In this document: positions 6,422 through 10,683 of the stretch, one piece after another
How positions within the stretch are numbered: position 1 is the stretch's first letter
How the letters are laid out: every line of letters starts with the position of its first letter
NCBI GenBank assembly: GCA_017553245.1
Contig: JAFZMT010000003.1
Location: forward strand, 1-10,683
Direction: 5' to 3'
Origin: Methanomicrobium sp.
Lineage (GTDB): Archaea; Halobacteriota; Methanomicrobia; Methanomicrobiales; Methanomicrobiaceae
DNA: 10,683 nucleotides
Position numbers and translations under genes: made by a program
The notes under the pieces: model-generated
The model's input: the letters and a program-made list of their open reading frames with translations, nothing else
What the model was told of the DNA's origin: nothing
Databases searched by the model: none

Positions 6422-7554
6422 ATCCGGACTACCTTTATTGCCGTACCTCCCGCCTCTTCAAACATCTTTACCCTGTATGCGACCCTGTCCAGCATACCGC
6501 CGCAGGTCAGAATAAGAGTATCCTGACCCAGAAGAGCCGCAAGCATCGCCTTATCGATAACGCCGTAGGTATAGTCGAGGCTGATACCCGCAGTGAAACA
6601 GAGCTTCTTGGAGCGTGTTCCCATGGCGCCCTTATTGCAGTTCTTCTCCGCAACCAGCGCCCTTAAGGACTCTTCATCATACTTATCGGTATCCGCCGTG
6701 TAGATTGTGCCGATATTGCCCTCAAAGGAGCCTTCAATGAGCTGCATCATCTCAGGCACCCCCTTGGGCGGTCTGTTATCCGGCAGAATCTCATGCTTGA
6801 CAAGCTCGGTGTAAAGGTTGAGAAGTGCCGGCGCCGTCAGTCTCGCCTTTAACATCAGATCGTCGTCCGTAAAGACCTCCTCGGTAGTGCCGTGGTGAAG
6901 GAGCTTTCCGCCCGCAAGAAGAAGAACCTCATCCGCCCACGAGTACGCAAGCTCGACATCGTGCGTCGAGAGAATAATCGTCGTTCCGTCCTCGTGAAGC
7001 TCGTCGAGGAGGTCCATGATCTCGGCGGCGGTCGCGGGATCGAGCGAGGCTGTCGGCTCATCCGCAACGAGAATATCGGGCTTCATCGCGAGGATTCCGG
7101 CGATTGCCACCCTCTTCTTTTCGCCGCCGGAAAGGTGGTGGGGCGGGCGTTTTTCGTAGCCCGAAAGACCGACCGCGAAAATGGCGTCATGGACGCGGCT
7201 TTCTATCTCGGCGGCATCAAGGTGGAGATTTGCGGGACCGAAAGCGACATCGGTGTAGACGCTCGGCGCAAAAATCTGCGAATCCGAATTCTGAAAGACA
7301 AGACCTACCTTAGACCTTACCTTCCTCAGACCCGCCTTATCGTAGTGGATATGTTCGCCGTTAACCCTGACCTCGCCCGAATCGGGCTGGAGGGTGCCGT
7401 TGCACATCAGAAGAAGCGTCGTCTTTCCCGCACCGTTGGGACCGACAATGGCAAGTTTTTTGCCGCGCTCTATCTTAAACGAGACATCGTTAAGTGAGGG
7501 CGGTCTTCCGGCATACGCAAATGTTACATTTTCAAATTCAAGTATATCACTCAT
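6418..7554 (-). CDS. cbiO: Cobalt ECF transporter ATP-binding protein CbiO with C-terminal extension
   Basis: The 378-residue protein is the ATPase of the CbiMNQO Co2+ importer. Residues 1 to about 255 form the ABC domain: Walker A GPNGAGKT (38-45), Q-loop FQNSDSQIF (87-95), signature LSGGEKKR (141-148), Walker B ILVADEP (161-167) and the H-loop STHD (196-199). The remaining roughly 100 residues (about 275-378) are not part of the ATPase. They contain MGTRSKKLCF, then a hydrophobic LLGQDTLILTCGGMLDRVAY region, with no motif I can name. Ordinary CbiO proteins end near 270-280 residues. I have a vague impression that other methanogen CbiO proteins carry a similar tail. The ATG at 7554 overlaps the cbiQ stop by 4 bp and is preceded by GGAGATGAT, an excellent ribosome binding site. 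Cobalt specificity is inferred from context. Confidence 0.93.
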   Translation of the reverse strand: MSDILEFENVTFAYAGRPPSLNDVSFKIERGKKLAIVGPNGAGKTTLLLMCNGTLQPDSGEVRVNGEHIHYDKAGLRKVRSKVGLVFQNSDSQIFAPSVYTDVAFGPANLHLDAAEIESRVHDAIFAVGLSGYEKRPPHHLSGGEKKRVAIAGILAMKPDILVADEPTASLDPATAAEIMDLLDELHEDGTTIILSTHDVELAYSWADEVLLLAGGKLLHHGTTEEVFTDDDLMLKARLTAPALLNLYTELVKHEILPDNRPPKGVPEMMQLIEGSFEGNIGTIYTADTDKYDEESLRALVAEKNCNKGAMGTRSKKLCFTAGISLDYTYGVIDKAMLAALLGQDTLILTCGGMLDRVAYRVKMFEEAGGTAIKVVRI

Positions 7555-8387
7555 AAAATCATCTCCAGAGCAAGAATAACAACCAGCAAACTCAGATATG
7601 CAAAGATTATCGCCGCATATTTAGCGGATTTTCCCGTATCCTCCTCGGGAAGCAGCATAATTCCGTCATAGCAGCGCGAATTCATGGACAGAAATATGGC
7701 TTCGCCCTTCTCCCAAGTGCGTATGAAAAGCATCGAGGTAAGCATTGAGAAAGCCGAAATCCAGTCCTTCAGCGTCGAATATCCCCCGCGCATCACCTGA
7801 GCATTGTGGATATCGATGGCTTCGCCGATGAACACGAAGATATAGCGGTAAATAAGCATTGTAAGGTCTATGAACTCCTGCGGCATATGCATATCACCAA
7901 GGACTTTAAAGAGAGAGGTCACGGGGGTGGTTACCGTGAGGAAATACAGCGAGCACATTCCCGCAAATGTCCTTGCAAGGACCAGCATTGCAAGATGCAG
8001 TGACTTGTCGGTTATCTGAATGTGAAAACCGGCGATTGTGAAGAAGTCACAGATGGTAACGCCGCCGCCGGTCACGAAGAGCAGAACGACGGCTCCGGTA
8101 AGTCCGAAGGCAAGCGGTATCGTAAGCAGTGAGAGATATATCCTGAGCGGGACTTTTGCGAGATACAGACTTGCAAAAATCATTGTTACAAATACAAAAG
8201 CCGGAAGCCAGATCTCCGGGGACAATACCGCAATTACCGTAGCCGCGATACACAAAATGAGTTTCTGTGCCGCAGGCACTTTACGCAAAGGGCTTGAAAT
8301 CGCAAGATCGTCGAGGACATCCTCGGAAAATATCGATTGCTTCTCAGCCTTTTTCTTACTCAGATGTAAATGAAAACCGCCGCCCAT
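7551..8387 (-). CDS. cbiQ: Cobalt ECF transporter transmembrane protein CbiQ
   Basis: This 278-residue integral membrane protein is CbiQ (EcfT), which couples the CbiO ATPase to the CbiMN substrate-binding unit. After a charged, probably cytoplasmic N-terminus (1-40, starting MGGGFHLHL) there are about five or six hydrophobic spans, near 42-56, 60-77, 84-106, 130-152, 172-190 and 257-277. The cytoplasmic coupling helices lie at 190-240. Their Ala-Arg-Gly-type motifs read M-R-G (199-201) and S-R-C followed by YDG (237-242). The frame extends to a GTG at 8396, but that GTG forms part of the AGGTG site (8394-8398) correctly spaced from the ATG at 8387, so I take the ATG. The gene is first in the minus-strand block and overlaps cbiO by 4 bp. 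A TATA-like element lies about 50 bases upstream. Confidence 0.92.
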   Translation of the reverse strand: MGGGFHLHLSKKKAEKQSIFSEDVLDDLAISSPLRKVPAAQKLILCIAATVIAVLSPEIWLPAFVFVTMIFASLYLAKVPLRIYLSLLTIPLAFGLTGAVVLLFVTGGGVTICDFFTIAGFHIQITDKSLHLAMLVLARTFAGMCSLYFLTVTTPVTSLFKVLGDMHMPQEFIDLTMLIYRYIFVFIGEAIDIHNAQVMRGGYSTLKDWISAFSMLTSMLFIRTWEKGEAIFLSMNSRCYDGIMLLPEEDTGKSAKYAAIIFAYLSLLVVILALEMIL

Positions 8388-8393
8388 GCCATA

Positions 8394-8398
8394 CACCT
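8394..8398 (-). promoter_or_regulatory. Ribosome binding site that decides the cbiQ start
   Basis: The minus strand reads AGGTG, six spacer bases, then ATG at 8387. The GTG of the longer frame lies within this site, so it is part of the binding site and not the initiation codon. Confidence 0.6.
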
Positions 8399-8434
8399 AC
8401 TATAGACCTATACTATATACCTATACAATCTACT

Positions 8435-8444
8435 CTTATATATA
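8435..8444 (-). promoter_or_regulatory. Archaeal TATA box for the cbiQ-led operon
   Basis: The minus strand reads TATATATAAG. Transcription starting about 25 bases downstream, near 8412, would leave a leader of about 25 bases carrying the AGGTG ribosome binding site before the cbiQ ATG. Spacing and sequence fit an archaeal promoter; no start site is known. Confidence 0.5.
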
Positions 8445-8585
8445 GCAAATTAAAATGATAAACAATCAAGCCGATAGCAGAACGGCAATATTTGATAAGA
8501 AAATTATAATAAATTGAGATAAGACGATTGAAATTATCGGGAGACGGTTGTTGAACGGTAAGATGCCAATACTAAAATGATGACT

Positions 8586-8684
8586 GATTACAAATAGATT
8601 GGAAACAGATTAGAAACAGATTAGAAACTTATCACTGACAGATTACAAACATATCACTGACAGATTACAAACATATCGGAAAAA
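8586..8684. repeat. Nine 11-bp modules upstream of cbiA
   Basis: Consecutive 11-bp steps begin at 8586, 8597, 8608, 8619, 8630, 8641, 8652, 8663 and 8674. Seven fall into two types: type A GATTACAAACA or GATTAGAAACA (six copies, one or two differences each) and type B TATCACTGACA (8630-8640 and 8652-8662). The ninth step, TATCGGAAAAA, starts like type B. From 8630 the two types alternate. The 11-bp period places every module on nearly the same face of the DNA helix. Confidence 0.8.
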
Positions 8685-8694
8685 GACCAAAAAC

Positions 8695-8730
8695 AATCAC
8701 ATCAATCATATCAATCACATCAATCACAAA
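8695..8730. repeat. Four 9-bp repeats just before cbiA
   Basis: AATCACATC (8695-8703), AATCATATC (8704-8712), AATCACATC (8713-8721) and AATCACAAA (8722-8730) are in tandem. The array ends 18 bases before the cbiA start codon, where a promoter or ribosome binding site would be expected. Confidence 0.8.
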
Positions 8731-8748
8731 TAATCAGACGCGATACCC

Positions 8749-10128
8749 ATGACAAGGATACCCCGAATAATCATTGCCGGCACACACAGCGGATGCGGCA
8801 AAACCACAACGGCTTCAGGAATAATGGCGGCTTTAAAAGCCCGCGGTCTTGCGGTTCAGCCCTTCAAGGTCGGACCCGACTTTATCGACCCGTCTCATCA
8901 TACCGCGGTCTGCAAACGGCAGTCACGAAATCTCGATCCGTTCATGATGGGCGAGGACAACCTTCTGCGCACCTTCGAGTCGGCATCGGAGGGTGCCGAT
9001 ATCGCGGTAATCGAGGGCGTAATGGGACTCTTCGACGGCATTGACGCCGGCGAAATCTCAAGTACGGCACATGTGGCAAAGATCCTTGACGCGCCCGTTA
9101 TCCTTGTCGTCGATGTCAAGGGCATGTCGCGGAGTGCGGCGGCGCTCATAAAGGGCTATACGGAGTTTGACCCCGCCGTGAAGTTTGCCGGCGTTATCCT
9201 CACGAAGGGCGGAAGCGAGAAGCACCGTGCGGGAGTCTGCGGTGCGCTGAATATCCCCGTTTTCGGCTGGATTCCCAAGAGCGAACTGATGTCGGTGGAA
9301 AGCAGGCATCTGGGTCTCTTCATGGCGGGCGAAGATTCGAAGCTGAGCGAAACGGCATCCTTTATCGAAGAGCACTGCGACCTCGATGCGATAACGGCGG
9401 CGGCAAACATCGCCGGAGACCTGCCGAAGACGACGTTCCCGAACAAAACGTTCCCGAAGAAGGCGTTTGCCGGCGCGGATGCAGCCGAAACCGGCGCCGC
9501 TTCCGATGCCGATGCGGTAAAGATTGCCGTCGCGATGGATGACGCTTTCTGCTTCTATTACCGCGACAATTTCGATTACCTCAGAGCCGCGGGTGCGCAG
9601 ACACTTTTCTTCTCGCCGCTGACGGACAAACTCCCCGATGCCGATGCATACTACTTCGGCGGCGGCTACCCCGAACTGCACCTGCAGACGCTTCAGGATT
9701 CGCCCTGCAAAAATGACTTAAAGAAGGCGGCGGATGCGGGTGTTCCCGTATTCGGGGAATGCGGCGGTCTGATGTGGCTTGGAAGAAGCATTACGACCGC
9801 GGACGGGAAAACCTTTAAGACCGCGGGTCTTCTGGATTCGGATTCGGTAATGCACACGAGGTTTCAGGCGCTGGATTACTCAATCGGCACCACATGCGGC
9901 AGTTCATTCCTCGAAAAAGGTCTCGGATTCAGAGGTCATGAATTCCACTACTCAAAGACTTCGGTCGACTCCGATGCCCGATTCGATTATAGGCTTTCGA
10001 GAGGCAAAGGAATCGACGGCGGCAGGGACGGGCTTGTCTGCGGCAGTGTGCTTGCGGGGTATACGCACATGTATTTCGGACCCGAGGTTGCCGTGAAGTT
10101 TGTCGAAGGCATTAAAAAAATCAGATAA
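8749..10128 (+). CDS. cbiA: Cobyrinate a,c-diamide synthase CbiA
   Basis: The 459-residue protein uses ATP and glutamine to amidate the a and c acetate side chains of cob(II)yrinate. Residues 1 to about 225 form the synthetase domain with P-loop GTHSGCGKTT (11-20), PFKVGPDFIDPSHH (38-51) and IEGVMGLFDG (88-97). A low-complexity linker (about 226-256) with a repeated TFP(N/K)K unit leads to the class I glutamine amidotransferase domain: IAVAMDDAFCFYYRDN (259-274), YFGGGYPELH (302-311), nucleophile Cys338 in FGECGGLMWLG (335-345), RGHEFHYS (395-402) and His440 in GYTHMYFGP. In methanogens the related CfbB amidates Ni-sirohydrochlorin for F430; the cobalamin neighbourhood favours CbiA, but a dual role is possible. 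The ATG at 8749 is needed to keep the P-loop; no Shine-Dalgarno sequence precedes it, so a leaderless message is possible. Confidence 0.93.
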   Translation: MTRIPRIIIAGTHSGCGKTTTASGIMAALKARGLAVQPFKVGPDFIDPSHHTAVCKRQSRNLDPFMMGEDNLLRTFESASEGADIAVIEGVMGLFDGIDAGEISSTAHVAKILDAPVILVVDVKGMSRSAAALIKGYTEFDPAVKFAGVILTKGGSEKHRAGVCGALNIPVFGWIPKSELMSVESRHLGLFMAGEDSKLSETASFIEEHCDLDAITAAANIAGDLPKTTFPNKTFPKKAFAGADAAETGAASDADAVKIAVAMDDAFCFYYRDNFDYLRAAGAQTLFFSPLTDKLPDADAYYFGGGYPELHLQTLQDSPCKNDLKKAADAGVPVFGECGGLMWLGRSITTADGKTFKTAGLLDSDSVMHTRFQALDYSIGTTCGSSFLEKGLGFRGHEFHYSKTSVDSDARFDYRLSRGKGIDGGRDGLVCGSVLAGYTHMYFGPEVAVKFVEGIKKIR

Positions 10129-10137
10129 ATTACGCTC

Positions 10138-10143
10138 TTTTTT
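10138..10143 (+). terminator. T6 run downstream of cbiA
   Basis: Six T residues start ten bases after the cbiA stop codon, consistent with an archaeal T-run terminator. A small inverted repeat, TCAGAA (10143-10148) and TTCTGA (10153-10158), lies just after it, on the wrong side for a bacterial-style hairpin. Confidence 0.45.
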
Positions 10144-10158
10144 CAGAATCGCTTCTGA

Positions 10159-10235
10159 TTTCAGTATTGTATTTCAGAATCAAATTTAAGAATCAAATTT
10201 CAACATATGATTCATCATAGGATTTCAACATCAAA
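10159..10235. repeat. Degenerate 13-bp tandem repeats between cbiA and the DUF3781 gene
   Basis: Units start at 10159, 10172, 10185, 10198, 10211 (12 bp) and 10223, and resemble TTTCAGAATCAAA or TTTCAACATCAAA. A related unit lies at 10141-10153, before a 5-base interruption. The array fills the convergent gap almost completely and ends at the 3' end of the next gene. Confidence 0.7.
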
Positions 10236-10237
10236 AT

Positions 10238-10498
10238 TCAGCACTTTTTTGCCGTAATTATCGTCATGCTGCCGGCGTTTACCGTGATGATGCCGCCTTT
10301 AAAACTTACATAGTAATTCTTTCCCTTTCGCTCTATGCTGCTGTCCGCGGCAAGTATCTTATCCCTGCACCAGATGATCGCGTCAATGTCCTCATTCAGT
10401 TCCAGATTTCTTTTGATTCGAAGCACACCGAGTTCGGTTGTATGAAGTTTATCAATATTTGAGAGCAGGTTTGATCTCGCATCGTTAGAGTAAGACAT
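10238..10498 (-). CDS. DUF3781-family protein of unknown function
   Basis: The 86-residue product matches my recollection of the small DUF3781 family. It has an N-I-D-K-L-H-T-T-E-L-G-V-x-R-I-K-R-N-L core (residues 14-32), a W-C-R-D-K-I segment (43-48), I-x-R-K-G-K-N-Y-Y-V (55-64) and a C-terminal ITVNAGSMTIITAKK (71-85). No catalytic motif or membrane segment is visible, and the family's function is unknown to me. Longer starts exist at ATG 10528 and TTG 10540. I prefer ATG 10498 because the conserved core then begins about a dozen residues in, as in other members. No clear ribosome binding site precedes any of these. Its link to cobalamin is only neighbourhood; it converges on cbiA across a repeat-filled gap. 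Family call is fairly confident, the start is not. Confidence 0.75.
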   Translation of the reverse strand: MSYSNDARSNLLSNIDKLHTTELGVLRIKRNLELNEDIDAIIWCRDKILAADSSIERKGKNYYVSFKGGIITVNAGSMTIITAKKC

Positions 10499-10682
10499 GG
10501 TCAGATCTATTGTGATTGTTTGGAACATTATATTTTTCAAAGATAATTTGATGAATCACTAATACAATTAATTTATTAACAGTTGTAAAGATTACCGGCA
10601 CCATCGTAAACCACGAATATGACTGAATAATATGATAGACAACCTCAGCATCGCTCTTTTTGTAATATGTCTCGCTCTCTCC
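10485..10682 (-). CDS. Possible C-terminal end of an unidentified minus-strand gene
   Basis: A minus-strand frame is open from the window edge to TAA at 10485-10487, giving 65 residues with a hydrophobic stretch (about residues 24-44, WFTMVPVIF through LIVLVIH). If real it would overlap the DUF3781 start by 14 bases. I do not recognise it. The base composition drops sharply between about 10540 and 10600, as in a gap, which argues against coding there. It also conflicts with a possible plus-strand start at 10632. Confidence 0.2.
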   Translation of the reverse strand, partial: GESETYYKKSDAEVVYHIIQSYSWFTMVPVIFTTVNKLIVLVIHQIIFEKYNVPNNHNRSDHVLL

Positions 10683-10683
10683 G
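10632..10683 (+). CDS. Possible start of a plus-strand membrane protein (truncated by window)
   Basis: An ATG at 10632 opens a frame to the window end, giving 17 residues that begin MIDNLSIALFVICLALS, a hydrophobic stretch like a first membrane helix or signal anchor. An A+T-rich AATTTATTAAC (10570-10580) about 55 bases upstream could be a TATA box. There is no ribosome binding site. It cannot coexist sensibly with the minus-strand frame over the same bases; at most one is real. Confidence 0.25.
   Translation, partial: MIDNLSIALFVICLALS

Larger units (their letters stand above)
8388..8748. other. Divergent intergenic region between cbiQ and cbiA (361 bp)
   Basis: No open reading frame of note is visible here, and the base composition is strongly A+T-rich. 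Nearest cbiQ, at 8395-8427, a CTATA-rich stretch reads roughly as 11-bp steps (ACCTACTATAG, ACCTATACTAT, ATACCTATACA). Then comes the cbiQ TATA element (8435-8444). A plus-strand AAATTATAATAAA (8501-8513) could be a distant TATA box for cbiA. Two repeat arrays (8586-8684 and 8695-8730) fill the rest up to the cbiA start. I looked for a B12 riboswitch and do not see one. Confidence 0.7.

Noticed and set aside
8586..8730. A CRISPR array
   Set aside because: Units are 9-11 bp in direct tandem without unique spacers, and no cas genes are nearby.
8388..8748. A cobalamin riboswitch upstream of cbiQ or cbiA
   Set aside because: I see no B12-box-like element and no GC-containing helices; the region is simple A+T-rich repeats, and archaea generally do not use this riboswitch.
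9058..9681. A 207-residue minus-strand reading frame
   Set aside because: It is antisense to the conserved core of cbiA, and its arginine/glutamate/glycine-rich translation is typical of a shadow frame.
10485..10683. Confident identification of the gene at the right edge
   Set aside because: Overlapping frames on both strands are short and unrecognised; the evidence does not choose between them.

Overview
This window is almost entirely a gene cluster for the anaerobic (early cobalt insertion) route of cobalamin biosynthesis together with its cobalt uptake system. The organism is most likely a methanogenic archaeon, with Methanomicrobiales-like as my best guess. The reasons are stand-alone CbiE and CbiT proteins, the methanogen-like N-termini of CbiD and CbiA, an archaeal-looking TATA element, T-run terminators, GGTGAT-type ribosome binding sites, and GC-balanced genes separated by very A+T-rich gaps. 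The lineage is inference from sequence style; no marker gene is present.

Layout. Positions 2-241 (+) hold the C-terminal end of CbiN, the small subunit of the CbiMNQO cobalt transporter; CbiM presumably lies to the left. It converges on a long block of minus-strand genes. Read in the direction of transcription (right to left), this block is cbiQ, cbiO, [133 bp gap], cbiT, cbiL, cbiF, cbiG, [121 bp gap], cbiH, cbiC, [68 bp gap], cbiD, cbiE. Many junctions overlap: ATGA-type at cbiD/cbiE and cbiL/cbiF, 7 bp at cbiT/cbiL, 4 bp at cbiQ/cbiO, and 53 bp at cbiH/cbiC. No minus-strand T-run interrupts the block, and a hairpin plus T6 follows cbiE, so one long transcript is plausible. A divergent cbiA (cobyrinate a,c-diamide synthase) is transcribed to the right from 8749. 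Beyond it lie a small DUF3781-family gene on the minus strand (10238-10498) and an ambiguous window edge.

Function. CbiMNQO imports Co2+. CbiL, CbiH, CbiF, CbiG, CbiD, CbiE, CbiT and CbiC carry cobalt-precorrin-2 to cobyrinate by methylation, ring contraction with acetaldehyde loss, C15 methylation with decarboxylation, and methyl migration. CbiA then amidates the a and c side chains. The reductase CbiJ, the cobalt chelatase (CbiK/CbiX), CbiP, CbiB and the nucleotide-loop enzymes are not in the window.

Unusual features. I see no undescribed system; the genes are conventional. Unexpected points are: most of the A+T-rich gaps are built from short degenerate tandem repeats, each with its own unit (11, 18, about 15, 11 and 9, 13 bp); the CbiC active-site histidine position appears to read isoleucine; CbiO carries a roughly 100-residue C-terminal extension outside the ATPase; and one 11-bp repeat array abuts the cbiD start codon while another lies upstream of cbiA.
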